Shown one piece after another: positions 45,236 to 56,330 of a stretch of 64,000 nt of DNA. The notes beneath the pieces were generated by a model. The model had not been told where the DNA came from. It saw nothing but the letters and a program-made list of their open reading frames with translations, and did no database searches. The stretch comes from Panicum virgatum (taxonomy: Eukaryota; Streptophyta; Magnoliopsida; Poales; Poaceae), in the NCBI RefSeq assembly GCF_016808335.1, contig NC_053150.1:31178238-31242237 (forward strand), in the 5' to 3' direction. The translations under genes and the position numbers were made by a program. Each line of letters starts with the position of its first letter. Position 1 is the first letter of the stretch.

Positions 45236-46805
45236 TTAAATTAGTATTGAGTCATGAAAACAAAATAAAAAGAGTCTTTGTTTTTGTTGGATCGTGCAAT
45301 TTTATTTATGCATTCAGTTTTACTTTATTTTCTTTAAAGCAATTGTTCACGAGCGTTGTCATGAAAATTATTTCGTATTTGTGGAGCTTAGTAGATTATT
45401 CGTCCATGTTAATACCCACACTTAAGCTTTGATCTAGCGCTTGGTTTTGATTACACTTGTGAGTAAGGCATGATTTGGAGGACTTTAATTTCATAAAAAT
45501 AATAAAACCCCTACAAACATAAGGTTGATCAAGTTCTTGGCAAGTTGAGAGTAAAAATCCTATCATCCACAAGCTATATTCGTTCCACCATAAGTATTGG
45601 ATGTACATTGAGTTGAGTTAGGATTTCTTTCTCTTGGGAGTTTTAATTTCGAGCAATGATCATGTCCGTATTTTTCATCTCTGAATTGCTAGCCCCGTCA
45701 ATATTCAGTAATGAGAATTCCTCATTGGAACAACTCATGAGATCTACCGGATTCCAAAACCCGAACCCGAGATTATCTTGTTTATTATCGTCTTCCTTGA
45801 CCACAACCCAATTATGAGGATACGTTCTGTTTCTGCGCATGATTTGTATAAAACATAATTTTGGGATGAAGAAAGGAAGGAGTATTCGAAAGATGGACCG
45901 AATCCGACCTGGGAAAGCCCCAGGCCGGCCGGCCTACACCTCCTGAGCCGGCCGGCCTAGGCCCCTCTGGCCTCGGCTCGGGCTCCAAAAACTCAGGGAG
46001 CCACTTTGGAGAATTGCCTATCTATGTTTTATAGAAAGTGTCCTATGAAAAGGTTCGGAAAAGAGAAAGAAAATTTGGGAGAAAGAAAGAAAGAAAAAAA
46101 TGTATGAGAAGAAAAAAAATGAAGGGATTCTATGGTTAGAGAAGTGCAAAGAGATATTACCTTGTTGTTTGAGAACAATATCCTCAATTCCAACCATGTG
46201 CAATCCGACAACGAGGACGATGCTTATGCCTTGAAGTCAATCTTTTTGTATGTCTTTGCACATGTCCACCATTCTAAATCTTCTTACCCTTGAACCCTTT
46301 ACATTATGAAAAAACTCTCATGATCATTGGCTCAGGAAGGTAAGCAATCATTAGAAGGTTTTCTTAATTTGACAATATATGTATACACTTTGCTAAGCCT
46401 CACCTATAGCCCCACTTTACACTTGAGAGACTTTTGGGAGATGAGAGTTTGCAAATAATAATAGGATAGCCACCTATATTGAGAGACATGAAAGGACTTG
46501 TGCAAGAATTTTTGGTCTAACCTTTGTTGCAGGGTATTTTGTTTCTTAAATAAAAAAAAGAGAGAGAAAAACCTCCAAGGATGGCAAGAAAAGCAAGTGT
46601 TGTCGATATTCGAGTTGCCGGCTAAAGGTAAGAGTTGTGAAGTAATAGTGGATGAGTTTTTAAACGCCCATGATATGATTATCCTCGCTGCTCCTCTGAC
46701 CTTTGTTTGAAGAAATATTGTTAGACTTGTTTGCATAAGTAAATTTTGCAGTTCGAGAACTCTTGAGCAACCCATGGAATGATTTGATGATTTGATGATT
46801 TGATT
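45236..46805 (+). other. 3' untranslated region of the plus-strand Athila-like element
   Basis: AT-rich apart from the GGCC box pair. Open frames stay under about 125 codons and are not recognisable. Confidence 0.6.
45923..45957 (+). promoter_or_regulatory. Third GGCC box pair, in the 3' untranslated region
   Basis: GGCCGGCCGGCC at 45923-45934 and AGCCGGCCGGCC at 45946-45957, again 23 bp apart. A TTTTATAG run follows at about 46026. No long ORF follows, so any transcript would be short or non-coding. Confidence 0.55.
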
Positions 46806-46841
46806 TGCTCGAGGACGAGCAAAAGCTAAGCATGGGGGGAA
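46806..46841 (+). promoter_or_regulatory. Polypurine tract with upstream hairpin
   Basis: TGCTCGAGGACGAGCA (46806-46821, 6-bp stem) followed after 12 bases by GGGGGG (46834-46839) next to the right LTR. The same module is in the minus-strand element at 6970-6936. Confidence 0.75.
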
Positions 46842-48062
46842 TGTTGGCGCTCCTTAAGTATCCATTTTATTATACAATTAGGAGTTGTTTTGGTAAATTC
46901 TTCGGGATGATTCATGTACTAACCCGCCACTTGGCACCCGAACTTGACCGTTTTCGATTTTGTCCTGGATTTTGGAGCATGTTGCATTTTGATAAGAATT
47001 TGGACATTTTCGGAGATGTTTTGACGCATGGTTACAACTGGGCTAAGATGAGGAATAAAAGGAAGAATCAACACGCAAAAGATGGGACCGAAAGGAGCCA
47101 GAAAAGGCCCAGGGCGGCCGGCCTGGAGTCCTTGGGCCGGCCGGCCTAGCCCTTTTCGGAGCCCAATCGGTCTCGGTTTTCTTCGGCACGAAGTATGCGT
47201 CAACCCTAATCTATGTTTTACCAAAACCACCGACCATATCTGCCTATAAATACCCCGAAGCTGCCGTCAAAAAAGAGAGATCGGAGGAGGACCGCAGAAA
47301 AGATCGCAGAGATCGCAGAGAAGAGCATCCAGAGATACATTCGAGTTAGACACAAGAGAAAGGCGACACCGGAGGCCTCATCGTCCCTCGGCGCCGCTGC
47401 AAGTTGGAGGACAGCAAGGGATCCATCCCTTGCCGGAGATTTCGTCACCATGATCGACTACGCTTCGCTTAGCTTCATGGGGTAAAGTCCTCGTTTGTTC
47501 ATGGGGTTGTAAGGAGATCTTGAGTTGTAATTGCCGAATCCTTTATGAGATTGATCTATCACGATTCTTGTTGATGATGCTTTGATGCCTAATAGTTCGC
47601 GACTTGGCTTTGAGTTTGCTTTGCTCTTGCATGGTTTACTTAGATTACATCAACTATCGTGTTCTTGTTGATTCGTTACCGATTATCCTCGTGTAGTGAC
47701 AGTATGCGGGAGGGAAAGGTTTTGATCTTGGAACACACCTTTGGTAGATTAGATCTGTTCTTCGTTGCTTGGCGATTACATCTCTAGTGATCCTAGACTC
47801 TATGGACAAATACTCTTCATATCTTGTGCACACATCTATCATTGCTCACTAGTCTAGATTAGATTAGATTGGTTAGATTAGATCTATTTCACACTCAATC
47901 ATTCAATATAGATCTTTTACTAACATCATTAGTGCTTAGTTAAGCATAGTAATACACTTGTTCCGTGGATTGATAAACCTTGGGGGAATACTCTAAGGGA
48001 AAAGTTATACACGATCCGTGCGCTTGCGGTACGTAAATTGGCGCTTTAAGAAGCGTCAACAA
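46842..48062 (+). repeat. Right LTR of the plus-strand Athila-like element
   Basis: Same length as the left LTR and about 99% identical. One of its two GGCC boxes is damaged (AGGGCGGCCGGCC at about 47112). Confidence 0.95.
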
Positions 48063-48067
48063 ACACG

Positions 48068-48099
48068 ATCGTGTATTGGCTCTGATTGTGCGCCAACAC
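48068..48099 (+). repeat. Right LTR of outermost element, 3' tail
   Basis: The last 32 bases of the outer LTR, matching 34326-34357 and ending GCGCCAACA. They follow the right-hand AACAC duplicate (48063-48067). Confidence 0.8.
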
Positions 48100-48104
48100 T
48101 ATGT

Positions 48105-48598
48105 TATTTAGTTATTATATTTTCACTCAAACGCCTATGTGCATGCATGTATCTAGTAAAATTTACAGGATCAGCATACCTTCTATTTATTTATCATGAT
48201 TACGCTTCAGGAATGAGGATGCTGCTGGTTTCTAGTAGATCATTATTCTCTTGGGCTTGGGCAAGCTTGATTCTTGAGGGGCTCTTTTTTGAAAGTAAGC
48301 ATCATCGTGCGATCCATCGCCTGCTGTAGCAGTGCCCGGCTTCTCCAGCTCAAGCGAGGTTGGTACTGAGGACGATGCTGTATCCGGAGAATTCCTGTTG
48401 GTAGCAAGATAAATAATTAAAATGGTATTGTAACAATTGACCTGAGCCTAAATCCATAAATTCCTTTTCGGTTAATTCTCTTCCCAAGGGAATTGGGAGG
48501 ATTTTACTTGCAAATGTTTAATTCCCCATCAAACCCTTCCATTTTTCTTGGATTATTCCCCTCGAATCTGAATTTGACTGCAACCGAGAATTCAGCAG
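48105..48598. other. 3' flank of the membrane-protein gene
   Basis: No ORF of note. It joins 5124 in the pre-insertion sequence. It presumably holds the 3' untranslated region of the minus-strand gene. Confidence 0.4.
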
Positions 48599-49583
48599 CT
48601 ACCGCAAGTACTCCAGGAACCACAAGCCGAAGCGAGCGGCGAAGCAGAGTGTCACGAGAAGCATGACCAGCATCGCGGGGACGGTTCTGAACGCCGCGAA
48701 GGTGACAACGACCATGTCAGCGATGCCCGCCACCGCGACGGCGCTGGCGGCCCACGCCGTTAGGTGGAGCAGCGTGCGGCGGTGATCCGCGGTGTTGACC
48801 AGCAGCTCGAGGTAGTGCACCCACAGGTCGAAGGGGGCGAAGAGGGCGGCCATCAGGAGAAACGTGAGCAGCATCCCGACGACGGGTCTGAACACTTCGA
48901 CGGTGATGGCGGCAGCGTCAGCGAGGCCCGCTACCGCGATGGCGCTGGCGGCCCACGCCGGCAGACGGAGAAGCATGCGGAAGAAGCGATGGGGGGAGTG
49001 GAGCCGCAGCGCGAGGTAGCGCGACTACATGTGGAGCAAGGCGGAGAGGGTGACCGACAGGTGCAACACTAGCAGCGCCGCCGCCGGCTGGTCGCCGTGG
49101 TCGTCCCCCGCATGCACCAGGCGGTACAAGAGCAGTACCGTGGCGAAGATGTTGCCTCCTTCCACCTCCGGCGGCTCCGAGTTCGTCACCACTTCTGCGA
49201 CCGGAGAGTCCGCGGCAGCCGCTTCTTCTTGCGGGGGCACCGCCTCCAGCTTCGTCGTCATGGTTGGCGTGCGATTCGCGGCGTGGAACAGCAGCGCGAG
49301 GTAGCGCGCCCACCGGTCGAACAAGGCGGAGACGGCGACCGACACGAGAAGCGTGACCAGCATCGCGGCGACCGTTCTGAACGCCGCGACGGTGATGGCG
49401 GCCGCGTCGGCGAGGCCCGCCACTGCGAGGGGGCTGGCGGCCCACGCCATCACGCGCAGCAGCGCGCGGAAGCCGAAGCGGCGGTATTCCGCGCCGTGGA
49501 GCGGCGGCCCGAGGAAGGCCGACCACAGGCCGGCCAAGGCGATGAGGGCGACCGACAGGTACAGCAGCTCCAGGTAGCTGCCC

Positions 49584-49617
<34 letters not shown>

Positions 49618-49756
49618 ACATGGTTCAGGCGGTCACCGTGGCGAAGACGAGGCCTCCTTCTACCGCCGGCTTCGAGTTCCATGTCCACGCCTCTCCTGTG
49701 TCCGGAGAGCCCGCGGCCCCCGCTTCTTCGAGCTCGGCCTCTGCCTTGGTGGTCAT
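48599..49756 (-). pseudogene. Repeated multi-pass membrane protein, likely host gene, broken
   Basis: Minus strand, one frame throughout. I take ATG 49756 (MTTKAEAELEEAG) as start because a second unit begins with the same MTTK at 49261. Each unit has an acidic Ala/Pro-rich head ending VEGG(L/N)(V/I)FATV, then hydrophobic segments with RxxLRxxAWAASxxAVAGLADAAAITV and a (A/V)AAMLVTLLVxxAVSALFDRWxxYL type helix. A third partial unit (from about 48800) ends at TAG 48601-48599. Two in-frame stops, TGA 49627-49625 and TAG 49027-49025, and a run of 31 C (49587-49617) interrupt it. GC-rich third positions fit a grass host gene. No family is recognised. It could be a pseudogene, or intact in reality if the C run and stops are assembly errors. 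Confidence 0.6.
49587..49617 (+). repeat. Run of 31 C inside the membrane-protein frame
   Basis: A pure C homopolymer. On the coding strand it reads as poly-Gly and sits where the first unit should carry the stretch between FATV and the first membrane segment. Confidence 0.85.
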
Positions 49757-49889
49757 GATTTTCTTTTCTGCTAGCATTCTGCTACTCGACACTGACGACA
49801 CGTATGGTATGGTATCATTGGCTGATTGGCACATCGTGATCATCTGAGTTTCTTCTTCTTCATTAAAATTGCTCGCTGGTGGTATCAAA

Positions 49890-50967
49890 GCATCGGAAGT
49901 TTCGGAGTAGTTTTTCTTGGATGTCTCCGTGGGCTTTGATCGCCTGTCGTTTTGGAGCGCAAGTGCGCAAGGTCACCATCAGGGTGCGATTGTCCCGAGG
50001 CTGGCGAGGTGGGATCTACATGTCACGATTGTCCAATCACCATGCAAGATTTAAATACTACAACTAACCTATGATACAGTAAAATGAAACTATCCACTGA
50101 TTTCTTTCCTCAAGGTGATTTACGTTTACGACATCATACATTGTGTGATAATTGTTCTATTTTTTATTTGTTTATCTTCATTCCTGCACGCGCAAGGCCA
50201 TTGCTGCTTCAGGAGCATGGTTCGACAGGTATCTATACTTGAAAACAGGAGTAGCAATACAATTGCCGCTATAATTTTTTTTTACCGTTCCAGTATTTTT
50301 CATGTATCTTTGCTAGAATTTATTTAAATTTTATTTCAAATTTGATCGATAAATCAAAAATTCAAATAGTTCAGCCCCCGATCCCACTGGTGGTCCAAGT
50401 GCTGAAAAAAAAATTGGACACATGCAGCTCCAAGAAAAAATATATAGCCATATTCTCAAGTCTCCCAAATAAAGGAGGGAGTGATTCATAAAAGGAGTCT
50501 TTTATTTTCATCATCCACTTTCCATACACTTGCACAATCACCTTGTATTATATATCATCTCCACAGTTCTAATTTTTTTTATTTTGCAATATATGCGAAA
50601 CAAGTCTGTGCTTCCAATTCTCCTAACATGAGCTCTATGTTCGGTTTAATAATTATAGTTGTTTTAGTTTCGAATGTACATGCATATGGGTGAGTCATGG
50701 TCATTATCCTCTTCTGCATGCATGCAGATCTCTTTCCTCTTTTTCTGTAGTATACATGCATGAACGCTACATTGGTGGGCCGATGGCTCAGTAAGTAATG
50801 AATAATCACACTCGATAGAAGACCTGTCGGCTATTGAAATGCCGATAGGATGCTATACTTGCAATTTTTCTTTTTTGATATATTTTCTGCAAATTCCATA
50901 AAAATACTATTATTATAAAAAAATCCTCTCATTCCACTCGAGCGTCGGGGTGTCGGGCGGCGCGGCC
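49890..50967. other. AT-rich flank upstream of the membrane-protein gene
   Basis: No gene is recognised. Frames are short. It would contain the promoter of the minus-strand gene, but I see no TATA box I would defend. Confidence 0.4.
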
Positions 50968-50970
50968 TGC

Positions 50971-51215
50971 CACTACTAGAAAACGGGTCTTGGGCACCGG
51001 CTGAAAAGGGCCAAAGGCACTGGTTTCCCAACCGGTGCCCCGCAACGGCGACCATTGGCATCGACTTAAGACACCGGGTTTTTCGACCAGTGCCTTAGGC
51101 TTACATTGGTACCAGTTGGAAATACCAGCCGGTAGCAAAGAGGCTGCCACGCTGACGTAAGGTGGCAGCCCCTTTGGTACCGGTTGGTATTTCCAACCGG
51201 TACCAATGACATTTT
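50971..51215. repeat. Left terminal inverted repeat and subterminal hairpins of CACTA
   Basis: TIR at 50971-50987, then CAACCGGTGCC, TACCAGTTGGAAATACCAGC and GGTACCGGTTGGTATTTCCA-type hairpins. Such arrays are where the element's DNA-binding protein is expected to sit. Confidence 0.85.
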
Positions 51216-52069
51216 CTCTTTTTTTCCCAAATCCAGTTTTGTTTGTTATATTTATTATTATTTATTCTTTTATAATTGCTAAACGCACTCAAGCTCTACA
51301 ATACTCTACGTTCATTGGTCGTTCGTGTTCGTTTTCAGAGAATATTTAAAACTAACTAAAAGTGAAATGCGAGCATATAATTAAGCTAATTAGATGAACT
51401 AATATATTTACAAATTTACAACATCAAGGCATAATGTTTAAAAATATTTACAAATGTGCAAGTCATGTTAGCCGTCCAACTACTAGTCCCCTCAGGATGT
51501 CGATGCAAGTCCTCTATAGATGTGACCGTCGTGGTAGAACTTGCCTCTAGGATCCAAGATCTCGTTCAAAATGAATCCGGCGAGCTGCTCGCACACGGCG
51601 TTGATCCGATCAGTAGAGTAACATTCATCCCCCATTTGAGACATCTATCATTTAGGAAAAAAGCATTAACATTATGTGCGTTAGTACAATTATGAAAATA
51701 TACTAGTGAATGGTTTGGACGTACTCTCGTTTCTTCATCAGTAGCCTTCCCGCATAGAGTCATGAGTGCAAGTAGTCGCATACGTAGTACCCGCACCAAT
51801 CAGTTCCTTGTTGTTGTCTCGCACACTTAAGGAGAAACAAATAAATTACTCAATTTAGAACAATTTGGGATTATATACTTAACTAGACAAATCTTTATGA
51901 ATGAACATACTGGATAATCCATGTTAACGTTCAGTTCGGGCCTCCATTGACCACGTTCTTTGTTATTTTTCACAATTTTTTTCCAAACACTGCGCTCAAA
52001 GTTAAGTTTGATATTCAGGAATTGTTATTAACAGAAAAAGGATTTGATTGTGCAAACTGAACTTACTTG

Positions 52070-55000
52070 TTCAAAGGGTCTATGATATGTTGGATTGCGG
52101 ACTTTGGATTTCTCATTGAGTCAAAGACTATAAGATTGCCGGTCTCTACGGAAAGTATGAGTAAATTCCAATGATAACTGCAGATATAGATAGGATATAT
52201 ACATAAATGTATTCGACAACTTAGTATTTATTTAGTAATATAACAGAGGTTTGAGTCGATCAAGGCTTACCCAAAGTTGTATGGTATGAATATATAGGAT
52301 TTGTAACTTTATCTAGTCAACGAATCGTACATGTTTTCGCACGTTTCCTTGTAACTTTCGTTGATCAATTTTTGGTTGACTAACAAAGGAGACATGAAGC
52401 CGATCTGATGGTGTCATCCATGTTTTCGGCTTCTTTGGGTCTCCTGTCTAAACGATGCAATAGAAATTTTATAATGCACACATATAATTATGTTCTTGTT
52501 AACAAAAAGTATTAATGTAGAGGTAAGTGATACTTACAAAACCCAAACTGGTGATGATAGAGGCGTCGAGGGCTTGTCGATGGTAAATGTGATATAAATT
52601 TTGGAAGTACACCCAGAAGTCGTCCTCCCCGCGGAAGAAATCATGGTCACGATACTTGTCTCCAAACATTTTCCCTTCGTCTTTGGCCATTCGCAGGTAC
52701 CATCTATGCAAATTGAACATCTGCGTGCCTAGACTTTTCTCCTCTTCCTCAGTGACAAAAGGTTTTCCATGCTGGAATGGAGTAATAGTGTGAGTGACAG
52801 GGATTTTTGCCTCCACATGCCCCGTTGCCTCCTCTAGCGTTAATCCAGTTTCAGAAAGAAATATTGCGGCCTGTAGGTCCGCCTGGAGTTGTACGTCCGT
52901 CGGGTGTAGGAGTGACAACCCTGGCACCCGGAGGGGTTCGAGTTCTTTTTGTTGTGTGCCAAACTGAGGAATGGTCTTGCCACATTTTTTCTTCAGATTT
53001 CTCATCTTGTGTGCCTTTGTCAGAGTACGATCATAGTCCGAGGGTAAGCTTTTCGGTTTTGGTGGGTTGTCTAGGTTTGCGAGAAGCTTTTTTCCTAGTT
53101 CTAGAGGTACCTTTTCCCTCGGCGGGGGGACTTTAGGCTTCAATTATTCTTTTATATATCGAGCAGTCTCCTCTTCCAACTCCTCAGCGGTTTTCTCGTA
53201 GGTTAATTGTCTTTCGACCGTTTTCTGCTTCTTCTTTGAGGGTACAGCCGCTGTGAGGGATGCTGTCTTTTTCTTTCCCTTTCCTAGTGCAGGAGGAGTT
53301 GGAGTACTCGTGACCCTTTGCGCCGGCGGAGACGGTGGTGAAGGAGGTGGCAGTGGGGACGGCGGTGAGGTAGGCCGCGGAGGCGGGCGATCAGTCTGCA
53401 CGGGAGCCCTTGTGCTTGCAGTAAGTTTGATGTCGGCCTTGCGCCATAGAACGACCCCGTGCAGTGCGTCTCCCAATGTCTTCTCTCCATCCCCTCCAAC
53501 GAAGTCGAGTTCAAGATCCTCATTGTTTCCAACTATCTGCTCGACTGTGACAGAGGTGTAGCCAGGGGGTATCAGCCTTCCATGAATTGTAGTAGAAGGA
53601 TTCAGGGGCAGGGCTGACCCGTATGCGACATGAATGGATATATTTCTTGCTCGCACATGAAGCTCGCACGGTGTCGGCATGGTCACATCATCCACTGGAT
53701 ACCTCTGGTCATCTACCGCCGTTGGCTCAATCTGGGGTTGCTTTTCCGCTTGTACGTCGGGCGCCGCTGTGGATGCACAGCTGCTGCGTCGCTGAGAGGC
53801 CGGGCTTATCACAACATCCGGGTGCGACCCAGCAGTGCCCCTTTGGCTCAGAGCTAGCTGGACCGCCTCATTGACCCTGGCGTCCATCTGAGATTCCAAG
53901 GACGCAACCTTCTTATTCATCTTTTCTTCTATGGCACGAAGTTTCTCTTCCTGTTCGGCTTTGCTCTTTCGGTGAGTCTTGTAATAGGGATCTCCTGCCC
54001 AAGCAACTTTCCATGGGACCACGCCGATGCCGCGGGCTCGTCCAGGGTGTTCTGGATTCTTTAATGCCCTTGTCAGCTCATCATTCTCCCTTTGAGGATG
54101 GAATATTCCTTGTTGAGTCTCATCTATTGCAGCGACTAGATCGCGGGACACTTCTTGCATGCTCGGGCATGACCAAACTTCCATCCAACTGGTTTAGTGT
54201 CACGCCATTATCAAATAACCACCACATGGATCTATCCGGCCAATCCCAAGTCGTCGGCCTGATGCCTCTATCCATAAGGTCCTGCTCCATCTTCTACCAT
54301 TTTTTAACTGACTTCTTGTACCCGGCAGCCCCAAGGTGGTGGTTGTACTTCTTATTTGCTGCATTCACCTTGGCTTATTCGGATTTTTTTTGGGCTTCAT
54401 CTGATAGTTTGTATTGTTTGAACTCCTCCCAGTATGGTTTAACCTGAGGAAGATCGTCCCAGTTCGGCTCATTATCCTTCTTGATGTAATTGGTGTACAA
54501 CTTCTTCTTGAAAGTTGCAAAGGCAAGGGCCATCTTTCTCAAGGCACATTTCTTCACAAGTTCTTGGTCAACTCCTTCAGAAAGAGTGAACGTATCCTTG
54601 AGTTCTGCCCATAGCATTTCCTTCTGATGTGCAGGCACGGCGTGTTGCTGTTCTTCGGGTATGGTCGTTTTCCATAGTCTTGTGGTGATCGGAATTCTTG
54701 CCCGAACAATAACCCCACATTGGTTGACAAATTTTGTGCTAGCATCCTCTAGAGCACTTGGACAGCCCTCTGCGTCCACTTCTGTGACGACCTGTCTTCC
54801 CTCCGTTTTCTTGGTTGGTCGGCGTCTCCCTTTTAACTGGCTCAACGAAGTCGATGCGAAGGTCGACTAAATTACAGAAAAGATATGTTAATCGCAAAAC
54901 TAATCTACCGAAGTCACCATGCATATAGTTTTAAGATTCGTACTGGAACATGCTGCTGTTGATTGGACAGCGGCGCAAAGTCATCATCTTCTACATCGGC

Positions 55001-55157
55001 ATCTCCAGACATATTCAGGAACGAATTAGCTGTCCGAGCATCTTCTTCAGCGATTGGCTGGGTGGTGTTGGCCCTCATATCTTCGTTTATTGCGTCCAAC
55101 ATGTATTGCCCGGCGGCCTACTCATCACCGAAGGGGTCCATCCTTAACTGAAACCAT
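52070..55157 (-). pseudogene. CACTA second gene: En/Spm-type protein with DUF8039 and Ulp1-like protease
   Basis: Exons on the minus strand: MDPFGDE at 55157 with a stop at the next codon, then DAINEDMRANTTQPIAEED; from about 54866, a Plant_transposase (PF03004)-like region (GVIVRARIPITTRLWKTTIP, WAELKDTFTLSEG, RKMALAFATFKKKLYTNYIK); 54184-53144, a coiled coil then a DUF8039-like block (PCELHVRARNISIHVAYGSA, IPPGYTSVTVEQIVGN). After an in-frame TAA (53146-53144) the frame runs on through EGKMFGDKYRDHDFFRGEDDF. Past about 52500, a Ulp1/C48 core appears in pieces: YKSYIFIPYNFG, an intron, then HWNLLILSVETGNLIVFDSM with the His and Asp of the triad. The Cys part is not found. At least four in-frame stops. 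Confidence 0.75.
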
Positions 55158-55204
55158 AAAAATGTGTTAGAGTATGTGTCCATCCTTAAATGAAGCAGGA
55201 GAAT

Positions 55205-55460
55205 TCAATTCTTTGAACGAATATGCGTGCTTGAGAGAGAGTGTGTGTGTATGTTAGAGGGACAGAGAAAAAGAGAGACAGAGAGAGTTAGTGAGTGTGT
55301 GTGTGTTAGTGTGAGTGTGTGTGTGTGTGTGTTAGAGTGTAGTAGACTGTGTGTGTGTGTCATGGAACGGGGTCGAGGAACGGGGTTGAGAGTTGAGGGT
55401 CGAGGAACCGGGTCGAGGAACGGGGTTGACGGTCGAGGTCTAGAGTTGAGGGTCAAGGGA
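55205..55460 (+). repeat. GT/GA microsatellite and GAACGGGGT(C/T)GAG minisatellite
   Basis: Several (GT)n blocks mixed with AGAGAG runs at 55240-55360, then repeats of a GGTCGAGGAACGGGGTTGA-like word at 55362-55450. Lies within the long first intron or upstream region of the CACTA second gene. Confidence 0.85.
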
Positions 55461-56330
55461 TGGCGAATGCGTGAGTTAGAGAGCGAATACGAAATTACTC
55501 GTCGTTGTTACTCGTAGTCGTTACTCGTCGTCGTTACACGAGTTACATGATAAATACATGAGTTACAAAAATACATGATAAATACATAAATACAAGCATT
55601 ATTCACTCTCTATTTAAATACATGATTAAATAAAGTCTCTCTAATAACTAAATTCTAAAACTAAATTATACACTATATATAAAGGATATAAAGTGGCTAG
55701 GAAAGTCCTTATAGGCGTACAGTATTAAAATGCAGTATGAAAATGTATTTAAAGTGATAGGTGTTGTTCATGTTATAATTGCCTTCCTCAAACTGCTCCT
55801 GCTGCTCAAACTGCTCAGAAGATGGCTGCTCCGGGTACTGGTACTGGGGCTACTGATCAGATGGATCAACGTCTTCTCACGAACACATGGCCAAAAACAA
55901 TACACAACATAAACATACATGCAAACAAAAGCAAAAACTAAGAAACAGTATAACAATACATGAAAACAGCAACCAAAACTATGCTAGAACTATTCTACGC
56001 GTTGCAACGATCGCGTGGACACAAAGAACGCCTAAAACGGAGCTAGAACGTGAAAACTTCGCTTAAAACAAGGTCTAGGGGCATTTTTGCAAGAAAAACT
56101 AAGTTTCTAGGGGTTTTCTACAAAACCAGGGACCTATACATAATTAAAGGGTAGACGCGGGGGTTAGGACGCAAAAAGACCCGGGGCGACGGTTGGGTGG
56201 ACCGCGGGTTAAATTTTAAAGAAGATCAGGGTCTAAAACATAAAAGCAGGGACAGATTTGGAAATAGTTTTCAACTAGCATGGACTGCGGGTTTATTTTG
56301 AAGAAGCTGAGGGGCTCTTTAGCAAAACAC
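55461..56330. other. Non-coding interior of the CACTA element
   Basis: AT-rich, then neutral sequence without a recognisable ORF. By position it is intron or leader of the second gene. Confidence 0.45.

Larger units (their letters stand above)
37743..48062 (+). mobile_element. Athila-like gypsy element with pol, plus strand
   Basis: 10,320 bp between perfect AACAC duplicates (37738-37742, 48063-48067), inserted in the right LTR of the outermost element. LTRs are 1221 bp each and differ at about 12-15 sites (about 1%, hand count), the youngest pair in the window. The tRNA-Asp primer site, gag, protease, RT, RNase H, integrase, an extra ORF and a polypurine tract appear in Athila order. The RT signature [12 protein letters not shown] fits Athila. 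Despite the young LTRs, gag and pol are frameshifted, so the copy was probably moved by enzymes made elsewhere. Confidence 0.95.
5125..48099 (+). mobile_element. Outermost gag-only Tat-like gypsy element
   Basis: The LTRs start TGTTGACGACC and end GCCAACA. They are flanked by CTATA (5120-5124) and CTATG (48100-48104), a 5-bp TSD with one mismatch. The left LTR is split by the 5254-33889 insertion and the right LTR by the 37743-48062 insertion. The remaining internal region (34358-37205) is only about 2.8 kb and codes for a gag remnant with no protease, reverse transcriptase or integrase, so the element is non-autonomous. The two LTRs differ at roughly 8% of positions over the first 130 bases (hand count), older than everything inserted into it. 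The lineage call rests on the C-x2-H-x4-H-x4-C type gag knuckle. Confidence 0.85.

Noticed and set aside
48918..49688. 256-codon minus-strand frame, Arg/Pro/Gly-rich
   Set aside because: It is a third-frame shadow of the membrane-protein gene, kept open by GC-rich composition and the C run.
48764..49774. Long GC-rich plus-strand frames opposite the membrane-protein gene
   Set aside because: They are His/Arg/Glu-rich shadows of the minus-strand frame, which alone shows repeated hydrophobic units.
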